Positions 9,397 through 20,605 of a DNA stretch of 64,000 nucleotides are shown here, in pieces. A program made the translations under genes and the position numbers. This stretch comes from Pseudoalteromonas sp. S16_S37. GTDB taxonomy: Bacteria > Pseudomonadota > Gammaproteobacteria > Enterobacterales > Alteromonadaceae. Positions within the stretch are counted from its first letter, which is position 1. Each line of letters starts with the position of its first letter. The notes beneath the pieces were generated by a model. That model was not told the origin of the DNA, did not search any database, and was given only the letters and a program-made list of their open reading frames with translations. Location: positions 60,523 to 124,522 of the forward strand of contig NZ_JAAUWV010000010.1 in assembly GCF_014694405.1 (NCBI RefSeq), given 5' to 3'.

Positions 9397-9566
9397 TTTA
9401 AGGCCGGTCTCCGGACTTTGCCTTTTAGACGCATCACCGTTGCGGGGGCAGTGTTGGATTACAATCATTCCCTTAACTTTCACCAACTTCCCGATTATCT
9501 TAGCAATTGTTTTGATAGTCTCACTATCACAACGACGCAATGCATCGCCAAGCCAAGCACCTTAAA
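9397..9566 (-). promoter_or_regulatory. Cobalamin (adenosylcobalamin) riboswitch of btuB
   Basis: On the minus strand the conserved core reads CTGCCCCCGCAACGGT, followed by the B12 box AGTCCGGAGACCGGCC (about 9401-9416). The upstream GGGAAG and GGTGAAAG segments also fit. A perfect 7-bp P1 helix closes the element: TTTAAGG (9566-9560) pairs with CCTTAAA (9403-9397). Cobalamin binding is expected to repress btuB expression. The ribosome site lies about 45 bases after P1. Confidence 0.93.
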
Positions 9567-9576
9567 TAGAGGCGCT

Positions 9577-9605
9577 ATTGTGCGAACTTTAGAAAGGATT
9601 GTCAA
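9577..9605 (-). promoter_or_regulatory. Sigma-70 promoter of btuB
   Basis: A perfect -35 box TTGACA (9605-9600), a 17-bp spacer and a -10-like CACAAT (9582-9577). The implied start near 9570 is just ahead of riboswitch helix P1 at 9566, so the two calls support each other. Confidence 0.7.
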
Positions 9606-9620
9606 TGGACGTCTAGAAAT

Positions 9621-9655
9621 CTAAAGCAAGCAAGATGAATTCTTGCTTGCTTTAG
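9621..9655. terminator. 14-bp perfect hairpin after yajQ, possible terminator
   Basis: CTAAAGCAAGCAAG and CTTGCTTGCTTTAG form a perfect 14-bp stem around a 7-base loop. It lies between the yajQ stop and the btuB promoter. The T-tract on the minus side is poor (ATTTCT), so it may act as an RNA-stabilising hairpin or a weak terminator. Confidence 0.5.
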
Positions 9656-9701
9656 TAAATTTGAAAATACTTGCTACAATCAAATGATTGCTTGGCAGCT
9701 A

Positions 9702-10184
9702 TTAATCACGGAAGTTTTTAAATTGAAAAGGCTGACCAAGATCTGCGCCGCGGATCAGTTGCATTACTTCTTGCAAATCATCACGCTTTTTGCCCGTTAC
9801 ACGAACTTCTTCACCTTGAATAGCCGCTTGAACTTTGATTTTTGAATCTTTGATCAATTTAACTAATTTCTTGGCCATTTCTTTTTCAATACCTTGCTTT
9901 AAGCCGACCTTACGCGAAACGTACTTGCCCGAACGTTCGATGTCTTTCAACTCAAGACTTGATACATCAAGGCCACGCTTTGATGCTTTATTGGCAAGAA
10001 TATCAAATAATTGCATAACTTGTGGATCAGCTTCAGCTTTAAGCGTGATCACTTCATTGGTCAGCTCTATTGAAGCATCAACGCCACGAAAGTCGTATCT
10101 TGTTTCCAACTCACGCTTGGCATTATCAACCGCATTTTTTGCTTCTGTCATTTCGATTTCAGACACGATGTCAAAAGAAGGCAT
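9702..10184 (-). CDS. yajQ: YajQ family nucleotide-binding protein (UPF0234)
   Basis: A 160-residue protein matching YajQ along its length: it starts [11 protein letters not shown], continues [16 protein letters not shown], and ends [10 protein letters not shown]. The ribosome site is GGAG. YajQ-type proteins are small cytoplasmic RNP-fold proteins. Some members, described in Xanthomonas, bind cyclic di-GMP and act as transcription cofactors; whether this one does is not visible. It is monocistronic, with a long hairpin downstream. Confidence 0.93.
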   Translation of the reverse strand: MPSFDIVSEIEMTEAKNAVDNAKRELETRYDFRGVDASIELTNEVITLKAEADPQVMQLFDILANKASKRGLDVSSLELKDIERSGKYVSRKVGLKQGIEKEMAKKLVKLIKDSKIKVQAAIQGEEVRVTGKKRDDLQEVMQLIRGADLGQPFQFKNFRD

Positions 10185-10325
10185 GTTATTCTCCTAAAAT
10201 ATGAATAGCTCAATTATATCAATCAAAATAAGAATGTGGGTAAAAAAGTGATATTCACCCACCAGCCAGTTTTAAGTGATATACTGATCCCAAAATCGGC
10301 GGCTATTAATCATGTAGGAAGTTTT

Positions 10326-10676
10326 GTGACCAGGCGGGTTTATCAAGTTTTACTTTTAATTACTTTGGCTGTTTGCACATATTTATTTGCCAGAGAATTT
10401 CAACACTCGGGTATTCAAGTTGAACATGCTGACAAAGTGGTGCATTTCGCTATCTTTTTTGTCCTCGCATTTATCATGCACCATGCTTTTAAATGGCCTA
10501 TGATAGCGCAGCTCATCTTATTAACAGGTTATGGCATTGGTATCGAAGTTATGCAAGATTCTTTACCTTATCGCCAAGCCTCTCTTGGTGATTTTGTCGC
10601 AGACTTTTTTGGTGCGCTAAGCTACTATCTTGGTTATTTAGCTTTGCGCTTCTGGCGCGATAAAAAACATGTCTAA
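10326..10676 (+). CDS. VanZ-like small membrane protein
   Basis: A 116-residue membrane protein with about three to four helices and the VanZ-like pattern: a polar D-K-V-x-H-F turn (HADKVVHFAIFFVLAF) and a terminal ASLGDFVADFFGALSYYLG segment. The GTG at 10326 is preferred because AGGAAG lies 3-4 bases upstream; an in-frame GTG at 10236 would add 30 residues without a ribosome site. It overlaps panE by 8 bp. VanZ-like proteins are of unclear function outside glycopeptide resistance clusters; no resistance link is claimed. Confidence 0.8.
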   Translation: MTRRVYQVLLLITLAVCTYLFAREFQHSGIQVEHADKVVHFAIFFVLAFIMHHAFKWPMIAQLILLTGYGIGIEVMQDSLPYRQASLGDFVADFFGALSYYLGYLALRFWRDKKHV

Positions 10677-11565
10677 AGTACATATTCTTGGTGCAGGTGC
10701 AATTGGTTTAACCTTTGCACACGCACTGAGTCAACAGCATGATGTGACTATAATCTCGCGTAATGAAAATTGTCGAGAATGGCTTTATACCGAGCAAAAT
10801 ACCTCTGTAATTAGGGCTAAAACTCTGTCAATTGCTCAGGCGCAATCCACACACCAGAAGATAGATAACTGCTTTGTTTGTGTAAAATCTTATCAATTAA
10901 AACAAGCTCTAACAGATGTATTGCCGCTGTTATCCGATACGGCCAACCTAATTATTAGCCACAATGGCATGCAAGATCTCACCACGCTGAGCGAGCAATT
11001 AGGGCCAAATCAAGCGCTTTATTTTGCTAGTACCGCAAAGGGTGCATTAAAGCTCAGTAACAATCACGTTAAAGCAACAGGCTTGGGGGACACTTTTTTA
11101 GGTGCATGTAATACACCTGCCAAAAGCAAGATTGAGCAAACATACCAAGATTTTTTTGCAACCTTGCTTGCGCCAAGCTTTATACATGACGATATAAATC
11201 TGCTACGTTGGCAAAAATTAGCCGTTAATATCGCCATTAATCCTTTAAGTGCAATACATCAAATACCCAACGGTCAGCTTAGGCAACCTCGTTATGCCAG
11301 TACAATTTTAGCGTTACTTAACGAGACTTGCGCAGTTGCTAAATGTGAAGGCGTTGACCTACCGCTATCACAAGCGCTTGATAGTGCCTACCAAGTTATG
11401 ACACGTACCCAACATAACTTTTCATCAATGGCACAAGATGTAAAACTCCGTCGAAAAACAGAGATTGACGCAATTTGTGGATATATCGTTGCACTTGGCA
11501 AAAAGCACCACATTGCTACACCTATGAATGCCTCGCTGCTTCACACCATTAGTGACAAACATTAA
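10669..11565 (+). CDS. panE: 2-dehydropantoate 2-reductase (ketopantoate reductase)
   Basis: A 298-residue NADPH-dependent enzyme of the pantothenate/CoA pathway. The N-terminal Rossmann motif is VHILGAGAIGLTFAHAL. The ApbA C-terminal domain carries the catalytic-lysine segment LLRWQKLAVNIAINPLSAI, with the Lys and Asn of the family in place. Length is normal. It overlaps the VanZ-like gene by 8 bp and ends at a bidirectional terminator. The coenzyme-A enzyme coaD is 2.4 kb away but not in the same operon. Confidence 0.88.
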   Translation: MSKVHILGAGAIGLTFAHALSQQHDVTIISRNENCREWLYTEQNTSVIRAKTLSIAQAQSTHQKIDNCFVCVKSYQLKQALTDVLPLLSDTANLIISHNGMQDLTTLSEQLGPNQALYFASTAKGALKLSNNHVKATGLGDTFLGACNTPAKSKIEQTYQDFFATLLAPSFIHDDINLLRWQKLAVNIAINPLSAIHQIPNGQLRQPRYASTILALLNETCAVAKCEGVDLPLSQALDSAYQVMTRTQHNFSSMAQDVKLRRKTEIDAICGYIVALGKKHHIATPMNASLLHTISDKH

Positions 11566-11591
11566 AAAGGCCGAGCAAGCTCGGCCTTTTT
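11564..11591. terminator. Bidirectional intrinsic terminator between panE and thiI
   Basis: An 8-bp stem GGCCGAGC/GCTCGGCC with an AA loop, flanked by A5 and T5, so it can stop transcription from both sides. Confidence 0.9.
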
Positions 11592-11603
11592 AAACACTTT
11601 AAC

Positions 11604-13064
11604 TTATTCTGGTTTATATACTTTTACGTTCATAAAGCCATTTTCATGTAAAATGAGCGCTTGTAACTGACTCATCACACCTTTAGAGCAATATAAGTAA
11701 TATTCTTTATCTTGAGGTAGATCAGCAAACTTTGTAGCAAGGCGGAAAAATGGCAAGTGCATCACTTCAACACCTTCGATTTCCAATGGGTTAGCGTCTT
11801 CTTCATCGGGAGAACGAATGTCTAAGATAACCCCATTTTCTGGGAGTTCACTGGCTGTTTCGACTTCTTTAACTTCTTCTTTCGCCTCAGCTTCAATATC
11901 ACGAATATCTTTTACAACCGCGTTGTTGACCACTGTATTAAGTACATCAAAGTCAAACTTTTGCTCTTCGGCTAAAATAGTCTCTAGCTTAGCTTTTACA
12001 GTTGGCTTTTTGGAGATAACACCACAGTACTCAGGCATCGCCTCCGCCATTTCAATCGTGCCAATTTCACGCGCGATTTTGATAATGTCAGCTTTGTCAT
12101 GCTGGATAAGCGGTCGAACAATCAAGGTCTCGGTTACGCGATCAATAACATTTAGGTTTGCAAGCGTTTGGCTCGACACCTGGCCAATACTTTCCCCTGT
12201 CACCAATGCCGGTATATTAAATCGCTCAGCTATCTGGCTACCAGCGCGCATCATCATACGCTTAAGCACAACACCCATTTGACCGTTTTCGACGTTTTCT
12301 AAGATTTCAGCAACAACAGGTTCAAAATCAACGGTAATAAACTTTACGCGGTGGGTTGAGCTATATCTTTTCCATAAATAGTGACTAACCTGCTTAACCC
12401 CTATTTCGTGCGCAGCCCCACCTAGATTAAAGAATAAAAAGTGCGTACGAGCGCCCTTACGGATCATTTGATATGTTGCAACGCCAGAGTCAAAGCCACC
12501 AGAGATAAGCGACAACACATCTTCTTGACTAGGAAGAGGAAAACCACCAATACCGTAGTGAGTGTGAGTGACGATATATGCAAGCGCGTCTTTTATTTCG
12601 ATTTTAACCGTTACGTCTGGTCTTGTGAGTTTAACCTTAGCGCCAGGCACATGTTGGTTTAAACCGCCCCCCACGTAACGCTCAACATCGCTTGAGGTAA
12701 AATCATGCTTACCGTTACGCTTTACACGCACACAAAAAGTTTTATTTTCAATAGTATGACCAGCTAATTCAAGCGTTCGCTGATAGATATCGTCAAGGTT
12801 TTCAAAAGTAGTTTCTTGAACTTCTATAAACTGCACAATACCGGGCACACGCTTTAAATTATCAATCAGCATTTCGCGCGTTTTGCTATCAGAGCACTCA
12901 CTAATAACCGTAAGGTTGTCCCAGTTATTCTTTACTTTGACATGTTCGTCAACGCGACTTAAAAGGATCTTGATATTCTTCTCTAACAACTTAGTGAAGC
13001 GTTTTCGAACTGATTTGCTTTTTATGGCAATTTCAGGGTGCAGTTTGACGATAAATTTAAACAT
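11604..13064 (-). CDS. thiI: tRNA 4-thiouridine synthase / thiamine sulfur transfer ThiI
   Basis: A 486-residue enzyme that installs s4U8 in tRNA and, in enterobacteria, supplies sulfur for the thiamine thiazole. An N-terminal ferredoxin-like/THUMP region (about 1-165) precedes the PP-loop SGGFDSGVATYQ for ATP adenylation and a C-terminal rhodanese domain (about 400-486). Both key cysteines are present: one in PEYCGVISKKP and the active-site persulfide Cys in YLYCSKGVMSQ. The full-length enteric form is therefore intact. The TetR gene lies 105 bp upstream on the same strand. Confidence 0.96.
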   Translation of the reverse strand: MFKFIVKLHPEIAIKSKSVRKRFTKLLEKNIKILLSRVDEHVKVKNNWDNLTVISECSDSKTREMLIDNLKRVPGIVQFIEVQETTFENLDDIYQRTLELAGHTIENKTFCVRVKRNGKHDFTSSDVERYVGGGLNQHVPGAKVKLTRPDVTVKIEIKDALAYIVTHTHYGIGGFPLPSQEDVLSLISGGFDSGVATYQMIRKGARTHFLFFNLGGAAHEIGVKQVSHYLWKRYSSTHRVKFITVDFEPVVAEILENVENGQMGVVLKRMMMRAGSQIAERFNIPALVTGESIGQVSSQTLANLNVIDRVTETLIVRPLIQHDKADIIKIAREIGTIEMAEAMPEYCGVISKKPTVKAKLETILAEEQKFDFDVLNTVVNNAVVKDIRDIEAEAKEEVKEVETASELPENGVILDIRSPDEEDANPLEIEGVEVMHLPFFRLATKFADLPQDKEYYLYCSKGVMSQLQALILHENGFMNVKVYKPE

Positions 13065-13090
13065 AGAAACAACTCTTTTGCAGGGCGAAT

Positions 13091-13113
13091 GCGCGCCGGG
13101 ACATCGGGCGCGC
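13091..13113. other. GC-rich hairpin in the tetR-thiI gap
   Basis: GCGCGCC and GGCGCGC form a 7-bp stem in the 105-bp gap upstream of thiI. It could be a terminator for the TetR gene without a T-tract, or part of the thiI leader. No known riboswitch motif was seen. Confidence 0.35.
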
Positions 13114-13169
13114 GATTATAGCAAATTTCTATGCGTCTAGGAAATAAACAAACCAATTAAAGCGGTTTG

Positions 13170-13826
13170 TTACGCAATGCTAGGCAGTGACTCATCTGCA
13201 AGTCGCTGATATTGCGTTTGCAGACTTTGAATTTTATCTACACTCAAGTCAGTACAATATGGCTTAAACAGCATAAGTACTTTGACAATACCGTTGTAGA
13301 TATCTTGTTGCTCAAGCACCCCGGTCATTCTGCGCGCTTTAACATACGGAGTCCAAAAACTCACTGTCATTTTCAGCATGTGTGCAAGCTCTTTGGCATC
13401 TTCATCTGTAATATCAATGACTTTACTCGTTCTTAAACCAATAACGACTGAACGTACTTGTTCAAACAAATCGGTTTGAAACTCGATATATTGCTTTTTA
13501 AGAACACCATCTCTTGCCAAAATATCGGTCAGATTGTCGTAAAAGAAATGATAACGCCACATTAAATCAAACAGAGAGTCTAAATATTTAGTCAACTGCT
13601 CTAGTGGTTCAAACTCCGTATCTAAAGGTTTAAAGTGGGTGCTTAAATGTTCTCGATACAATGAGAATATATTGCGAATAATGTCTTCTTTATTTTTAAA
13701 GTGGTAGTACAAATTGCCAGGGCTAATGCCCAAATTTGAGGCAATATGATTCGTCGTAATCGCTCTCTCACCATGCAGGTTAAAAAGGGCGATACTGGTA
13801 CGAATTATTTTTTCCTTGGTATTCAT
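13170..13826 (-). CDS. TetR/AcrR family transcriptional regulator
   Basis: A 218-residue regulator. The N-terminal helix-turn-helix is clear (ALFNLHGERAITTNHIASNLGISPGNLYYHFKNKEDII, residues about 12-50). The C-terminal ligand or dimer domain is Phe/Tyr/Trp rich, which suggests a hydrophobic ligand. The GNLYYHFKNKEDI wording is typical of a subgroup common in Alteromonadales. It is divergent from coaD with 189 bp between, so it may control itself or coaD-wzi. Target and ligand are unknown. Confidence 0.88.
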   Translation of the reverse strand: MNTKEKIIRTSIALFNLHGERAITTNHIASNLGISPGNLYYHFKNKEDIIRNIFSLYREHLSTHFKPLDTEFEPLEQLTKYLDSLFDLMWRYHFFYDNLTDILARDGVLKKQYIEFQTDLFEQVRSVVIGLRTSKVIDITDEDAKELAHMLKMTVSFWTPYVKARRMTGVLEQQDIYNGIVKVLMLFKPYCTDLSVDKIQSLQTQYQRLADESLPSIA

Positions 13827-13988
13827 ATCCTGATCTCTTTGACACGCGATTAATTATAGGACTTGTTTCACTAACTGGGTCAGTATAGTCAATTAGCAAC
13901 TCTGAAAATAGCACTAAAGGGTATATGATATAAGTGTACATAGTGCAAAGCAGACCAGTGAAATATAGTCAAAACATTGCTACCATAG

Positions 13989-15871
<1,883 letters not shown>

Positions 15872-15936
15872 TTGTCAAAATAAAGCTATCAAGCAAGTCG
15901 CATATTCTTAAGTTACTTGCTTATATATACTCAGAC

Positions 15937-15960
15937 GCGCGGTGATTTTCTTCACCGCGC
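15937..15960. terminator. GC-rich hairpin downstream of the Wzi-like gene
   Basis: GCGCGGTGA and TCACCGCGC pair perfectly across a 6-base loop. No T-run follows on either strand, so its action as a terminator is uncertain. It separates the convergent Wzi-like gene and the 16010-16519 gene. Confidence 0.5.
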
Positions 15961-16009
15961 CTCTGAAGTATAAAAAGTCTCTATTTGTGATAAGTGCAAT
16001 AACGAGTTC

Positions 16010-16519
16010 TTATTTTACTCGAAGTATATTTTTAAGTTTTAAGAAATCTCTGTTGCTGCATAATCCGATCACCAGACACAAAGCTGTAAACTTACCCAAA
16101 ATGGCTGGAATATACCAAAACCACCATAATTCATTGTGCTCGAAAATAACAAGATCCACATACATGGATACGTGAAGCAACATATCGATTACAGAAAAAA
16201 CGAATAAGTAGAAGAAAGAAATACTAAACTTTTGTCGTAAAGCGACATGTAGCAACCAAAGGAGAAGCAACAGCTCAATATCATAAATAATAAAAAGCAC
16301 ATAAGGATTTAATAAAAATGATGTATGCCAATCAAAGGTAGTAAATGATAGCCCGTACGATATTGATGTTAAGCCAAGCGTCATCAATACAGAACCACGT
16401 TCACTTGTCGCTAATGGTTTGTGTAGTAGGTGAACAAAAAAAGCGATTACCATACAGAAAATATTTATTACGTGTAGTAAAGGACCAAGCTTAACAAAAA
16501 AGAAATCTGTGAAAGTCAT
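16010..16519 (-). CDS. Hypothetical multi-pass membrane protein, paralogue of the upstream gene product
   Basis: A 169-residue integral membrane protein with about five helices and almost no soluble domain. It shares order and motifs with the 178-residue product encoded just upstream: a D-rich helix (YDIELLLLLWLLHVAL), then LLHVSMYVDLVIF, a WW pair (ELWWFWYI) and a terminal SNRDFLKLKN. It is most likely a tandem duplicate. A histidine in the first loop and the MHxD/MYVD motif are conserved features. No family recognised. Third gene of the small-peptide unit. Confidence 0.72.
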   Translation of the reverse strand: MTFTDFFFVKLGPLLHVINIFCMVIAFFVHLLHKPLATSERGSVLMTLGLTSISYGLSFTTFDWHTSFLLNPYVLFIIYDIELLLLLWLLHVALRQKFSISFFYLFVFSVIDMLLHVSMYVDLVIFEHNELWWFWYIPAILGKFTALCLVIGLCSNRDFLKLKNILRVK

Positions 16520-16569
16520 ATTATTATCTGTGATAATACCTAATTTAGCTTGATTAATGTGTTTGATTT

Positions 16570-17106
16570 TTAGTTAGGTAACTTCTGAAATCTTTTAAAT
16601 AAGAAGTGCTTTATTTGTTTTTTCGCCCTTAAAATAAGCAAAAAATCTCTATTAAGGATCAGCGCTGCAACCATCATTAAATCAAACACATTGACCATCA
16701 AACTATACACTGTCCACAACCACCAGTGAGTGTCATTTAAAAGCACAAAACGATCGATGTGCATCGAGATAAACAAAACGCTATTGAGAGAAAGACCTAG
16801 CAAGACATATTTACATGCTACGGATAACGGAAGTTTTAATAATTTGTGGATTAAAATCAAGCTTGCTATTGCAACTAGATCATACGCCAACCAGAGTAAA
16901 TAGCCGATATCCAAAATACCAGCTAACTCATAAAAGTGATTACTTAGAAAGTAAGAAGTAGCCATTAGGCTAGAGCTTAGTAACAACGATAGGTTTTGAT
17001 TAAGCTTCAGAAGATAAAAACTAAAATTTAAAACGAACGCAAGTACCATACCCAACACGACTATCGTATCAAAGTGTAGACTTAATCCTCCGAACTCTAA
17101 AAACAT
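16570..17106 (-). CDS. Hypothetical multi-pass membrane protein (peptide-unit member)
   Basis: A 178-residue protein with about five predicted transmembrane helices (roughly 13-33, 38-55, 64-88, 95-115, 126-150) and a basic C-terminal tail. The start has a strong AGAGGTGG site, 17 bp after the stop of the 56-residue peptide gene. It is paralogous to the 169-residue protein downstream (matching D-LLWLAYDLVAI, LFISMHID, HWWLWTV and LNRDFLL). Immunity, sensing or export for the peptide are possible roles, all inferred from position only. Confidence 0.72.
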   Translation of the reverse strand: MFLEFGGLSLHFDTIVVLGMVLAFVLNFSFYLLKLNQNLSLLLSSSLMATSYFLSNHFYELAGILDIGYLLWLAYDLVAIASLILIHKLLKLPLSVACKYVLLGLSLNSVLFISMHIDRFVLLNDTHWWLWTVYSLMVNVFDLMMVAALILNRDFLLILRAKKQIKHFLFKRFQKLPN

Positions 17107-17123
17107 ACCACCTCTAGTTAATC

Positions 17124-17294
17124 CTAAGAAAAATTATTTGCAGGGAGTACACCACCACCGCCACGGGCGCCGCTGACTTGCGACAATAACCCTTTATTTG
17201 ATAGCACTTTAGCAGAAAGCTCAAGGCCTTGACTAGTACCTAAACTTGCTGTTGGTTGTTTTTTTGTCGCTTTGATTGCATTTAGTAGTTTCAT
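17124..17294 (-). CDS. 56-residue peptide with double-glycine-like leader (putative RiPP, bacteriocin or signal peptide)
   Basis: The ATG at 17294 has a GAGG site at good spacing; the longer in-frame extension lacks one. The peptide starts MKLLNAIKATKKQ and has the segment LSNKGLLSQVSGA (residues 31-43), which resembles the leader consensus LSxxELxxVxGG/GA cut by C39 peptidases. A glycine run (RGGGG, 44-48) and VLPANNFS end it, so a 13-residue core is possible. It has no cysteine and a single Arg near the cut. It has its own unit after the argH terminator. No modification enzyme or exporter is adjacent, so the class is not settled. Confidence 0.68.
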   Translation of the reverse strand: MKLLNAIKATKKQPTASLGTSQGLELSAKVLSNKGLLSQVSGARGGGGVLPANNFS

Positions 17295-17444
17295 ATTAAC
17301 CTCATTTAGTAAATTAAAATAATGAAAATTTATTAACTTTGCAGTTACAAAATTGAGACATTTAAAAGCAAAAGGTGGGCCACATTTTTTTGACACTCGA
17401 AAAGTAGAGGTGAATAAACAAAAAAGTAGGTTGGTCTTCTTAAA

Positions 17445-17478
17445 ATAAAAAGAGCGCTTGGGATCAGCCAAGCGCCTT
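17445..17478 (-). terminator. Intrinsic terminator of the arg operon after argH
   Basis: On the minus strand GCGCTTGG and CCAAGCGC form an 8-bp stem with a 6-base loop, followed by TCTTTTTATTTT. It separates argH from the peptide gene, which therefore needs its own promoter. Confidence 0.88.
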
Positions 17479-17496
17479 TTGTCGTCTTCAGGGAGT

Positions 17497-19362
17497 TCAG
17501 GCCACGAATTTACACGGGATCACCGTGCTTTTTGCCGCCTTTAAAACAAATTCCATTGCTACTTCGTCACAGCTTTCTTTGCGCAAACATAAGTCACAAT
17601 CTTTCATCACTTTTTCGGGTAAAGTATCTTTTGTACAGTAACTAAAGCCTTGCTTAGTGAAAAATCCAGGTACTCGAGTTAACACAATAATGCGATTTAG
17701 TGCCAACTTTCGCGCTTTTGATAACAAATAAGTAACCAATTGCATACCTTGACCTTTAACAGGCGTTTGTGGATCAACACCTAAAGAGCGGATCTCAGCA
17801 AGTCCAGTATCATAAATATACAACGATGCACAACCAGTCACCTTGCCATCAACAACGGTTACAGCAAATTCATTAATGGAGTGGATCATGTCACTTTTAG
17901 CTCGTGGCAAATTCTCGCCGACTTTTGCCCAATGTTGAATTAATTCGGCAATTGCATCAACATCGTCAAGTGTCGCGTCTCTGACTAAGATCTGTTGTTT
18001 TTTTTTCGCCGCACGGACAGCACTTTCAACTTGAGTGACTGATGTACCGCCAAGCGCTTGACGAGCAGCAATGCCCGCATCAAGCTCTAACACGGGGTAT
18101 ACGCCTTCATCAATCACATCGCAGACACTTTTAAAAGTCTCTAAACTCAACTCTTCGAGGCTATTACCTTGAGCAATGGCTATCTGCACAAGTTGACCAA
18201 CAATATGATGCCCTTCTCTAAATGGGATCCCTTTTGCGACTAAATAATCGGCAAGCTCTGTGGCATTAGCATGGCCACCTTTTGCCGCTTCGCGGGTTTT
18301 TTCAGCGTTTACTTTCACACCTTCAATACACGCTTGCGCCATATGAATACAGGCAAGCCAGGTTGGCATAGCATCAAACAAACCTTCTTTGTCTTCTTGC
18401 ATGTCTTTGTTGTAAGCAAGCGGTAAAGCTTTCAGTGTCATCATCATGGCACTGAATGCACCAAACACTCGCCCAGTTTTGCCACGGATCAACTCCAGTG
18501 CATCAGGGTTTTTCTTCTGCGGCATAAGCGATGAGCCTGACGTGACGTTATCGGCTAATTCAATGAATCCAGCTTCGCCCGAGTTATAAAAAATCATGTC
18601 CTCAGCAAAGCGAGATAAGTGCATCATTGAAATGCTGGCACAACTGAGTAGCTCTACCACAAAGTCTCTATCAGAAACTGCATCGAGACTATTGCGACAT
18701 GCATGGCTAAAACCTAAATTGGTTGCTAGCGTTTCTCTATCAATAGGGTAAGCAGTACCAGCGAGCGCGCCACTGCCAAGCGGGCATACATTCAAACGCA
18801 TTAACGCATCTTGCAGGCGAGATTCATCGCGCTCTAGCATTTCTACGTACGCCATACACCAGTGGCTAAACAGTACTGGTTGTGCACGTTGCAAATGCGT
18901 ATAACCCGGTAAGATGGTGCCAAGTTCACGCTCGGCCAATTGCACAAATGCAGACTTAAGCGAACCAAGCGCGGCAAGCAACTGCTCAGCACTCTGACGG
19001 CTCCAAAGCCTAAAGTCTGTGGCAACTTGGTCATTACGACTACGCCCTGTATGTAGCTTTTTAGCCAAGTCGCCCACTTGCTCAATGAGCTTTGCCTCAA
19101 CGTAAGAGTGAATATCCTCATAACCAGCACTCGCAACCGCACTTAAATCTTGCTGAATACGCTCCAGCAATTGATTCAACGCAGCTACCAAGTCTTGATG
19201 TTCTTGCTCGCTTAGTACGTTAACTTGTGCCAACGCGCCAGCCCACGCAATAGAGCCCACAATATCCTGCTCTGCCAGTTGATAATCAAATGGCAAAGAG
19301 TCATTAAACTGCTTGAATGCCGCATTCGGACCTGATGAAAAACGCCCGCCCCATAACGCCAT
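17497..19362 (-). CDS. argH: Argininosuccinate lyase fused to N-acetylglutamate synthase domain, ArgH(A)
   Basis: A 621-residue bifunctional protein. Residues 1 to about 457 are argininosuccinate lyase (start [12 protein letters not shown]; signature [11 protein letters not shown]), which releases arginine and fumarate. Residues from about 460 form a GNAT domain ([46 protein letters not shown]), the short ArgA-type acetyltransferase that makes N-acetylglutamate. This fusion is known in Vibrio, Moritella and Alteromonadales. It lets one operon carry both the first and last steps. Last gene of argCBFGH, 23 bp after argG. Confidence 0.96.
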   Translation of the reverse strand: MALWGGRFSSGPNAAFKQFNDSLPFDYQLAEQDIVGSIAWAGALAQVNVLSEQEHQDLVAALNQLLERIQQDLSAVASAGYEDIHSYVEAKLIEQVGDLAKKLHTGRSRNDQVATDFRLWSRQSAEQLLAALGSLKSAFVQLAERELGTILPGYTHLQRAQPVLFSHWCMAYVEMLERDESRLQDALMRLNVCPLGSGALAGTAYPIDRETLATNLGFSHACRNSLDAVSDRDFVVELLSCASISMMHLSRFAEDMIFYNSGEAGFIELADNVTSGSSLMPQKKNPDALELIRGKTGRVFGAFSAMMMTLKALPLAYNKDMQEDKEGLFDAMPTWLACIHMAQACIEGVKVNAEKTREAAKGGHANATELADYLVAKGIPFREGHHIVGQLVQIAIAQGNSLEELSLETFKSVCDVIDEGVYPVLELDAGIAARQALGGTSVTQVESAVRAAKKKQQILVRDATLDDVDAIAELIQHWAKVGENLPRAKSDMIHSINEFAVTVVDGKVTGCASLYIYDTGLAEIRSLGVDPQTPVKGQGMQLVTYLLSKARKLALNRIIVLTRVPGFFTKQGFSYCTKDTLPEKVMKDCDLCLRKESCDEVAMEFVLKAAKSTVIPCKFVA

Positions 19363-19385
19363 AATGTTTCTCCTAACGCCCTGAA

Positions 19386-20591
19386 CTACGACTTTTTATT
19401 TAAAGCCGCAATCCGACTAGAAAGCGAAAATAAACGAATAAATCCTTCGGCATGTGATTGATCGTAAACATCATCTTCGCCGAATGTTGCAAAGTCTTCA
19501 CTGTATAAGCTATTAACTGACTGTTTTTGTACCGCACTCACTTGGCCCTTGTAGAGTTTTAATACCACCTCTCCCGTCGCCACCTCAGATAATGCCAGTG
19601 CGCCGGCCAAAATCGAGTCTTTTAATGGCGTAAACCAACGGCCGTCATAAACCAAGTGTGCAAACTCACCACCTAGGGTTTGTTTCCACTTACGACTAGA
19701 TTTATCCAGTACCAACTCATCAATGGCTTGCAATGCAGCCATGATCACAGTTCCTCCCGGTGTTTCATAACAGCCGCGCGATTTCATACCAACTAGGCGG
19801 TTTTCGACTATATCTACGCGTCCTACACCGTGCGGCGCAGCAATCTTATTCAGCTGCACTAAACATTGGTAAGGGCTATAGCGCTCACCATTTACCGCAA
19901 CCACTTCACCCTTTTCTACCATCACGCTCACAAACTCAGGTTTATCAGGCGCTCGCTCTGGAGAGACGGTCATAGTCCAAACTTGTTCACTTGGTTGATT
20001 CCAAGGATTTTCAAGTTCTCCCCCTTCATGGGAAATATGCCAAGCATTCGCATCACGGCTGTAGATTTTTGTCGCCGATGCTGCACAGGGAATATTACGC
20101 TCAGCTAAATAGTCCAGCAGCGACTCACGACTCGATAAGCTCCATTCACGCCATGGCGCTATTACCCTAAGATCGGGCGCAAGCGCGGCAAAACATGACT
20201 CAAAGCGCACCTGATCATTGCCCTTGCCAGTGCAGCCATGAGACAGTGCATCTGCGCCTACTTTGCGTGCAATTTCAACTTGTGCTTTCGCGATGATAGG
20301 ACGGGCCATAGAAGTTCCTAGTAAGTAGGTACCTTCATAAATTGCGCCGGTTTTCAAAGTCGGATAAATGTAATCACTGACCATCTGCTCTTTGAGATCA
20401 ACGATATAACACTCAGATGCACCGGATGCGATGGCTTTTTCTTCAACGCCAGCAAGTTCTTCTTCGCCTTGGCCCACATCTGCAACAAATGCAACCACTT
20501 CACAGTCGTAATTTTCCTTTAACCAAGGAACAATTGCCGATGTATCCAAGCCACCAGAATAGGCCAATACTACTTTTTTAATTTCGCTCAT
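19386..20591 (-). CDS. argG: Argininosuccinate synthase
   Basis: A 401-residue ATP-dependent ligase joining citrulline and aspartate. The P-loop-like motif [16 protein letters not shown] is at residues 9-24, and [13 protein letters not shown] and [19 protein letters not shown] are intact. Cytoplasmic. It lies 14 bp downstream of argF and 23 bp upstream of argH in the minus-strand operon. Confidence 0.97.
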   Translation of the reverse strand: MSEIKKVVLAYSGGLDTSAIVPWLKENYDCEVVAFVADVGQGEEELAGVEEKAIASGASECYIVDLKEQMVSDYIYPTLKTGAIYEGTYLLGTSMARPIIAKAQVEIARKVGADALSHGCTGKGNDQVRFESCFAALAPDLRVIAPWREWSLSSRESLLDYLAERNIPCAASATKIYSRDANAWHISHEGGELENPWNQPSEQVWTMTVSPERAPDKPEFVSVMVEKGEVVAVNGERYSPYQCLVQLNKIAAPHGVGRVDIVENRLVGMKSRGCYETPGGTVIMAALQAIDELVLDKSSRKWKQTLGGEFAHLVYDGRWFTPLKDSILAGALALSEVATGEVVLKLYKGQVSAVQKQSVNSLYSEDFATFGEDDVYDQSHAEGFIRLFSLSSRIAALNKKS

Positions 20592-20605
20592 TTTGCTTTA
20601 CATCC

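Noticed and set aside
9238..9540. Minus-strand 100-codon frame across the riboswitch
   Set aside because: It overlaps the cobalamin riboswitch and the btuB signal peptide region in another frame, with no domain.
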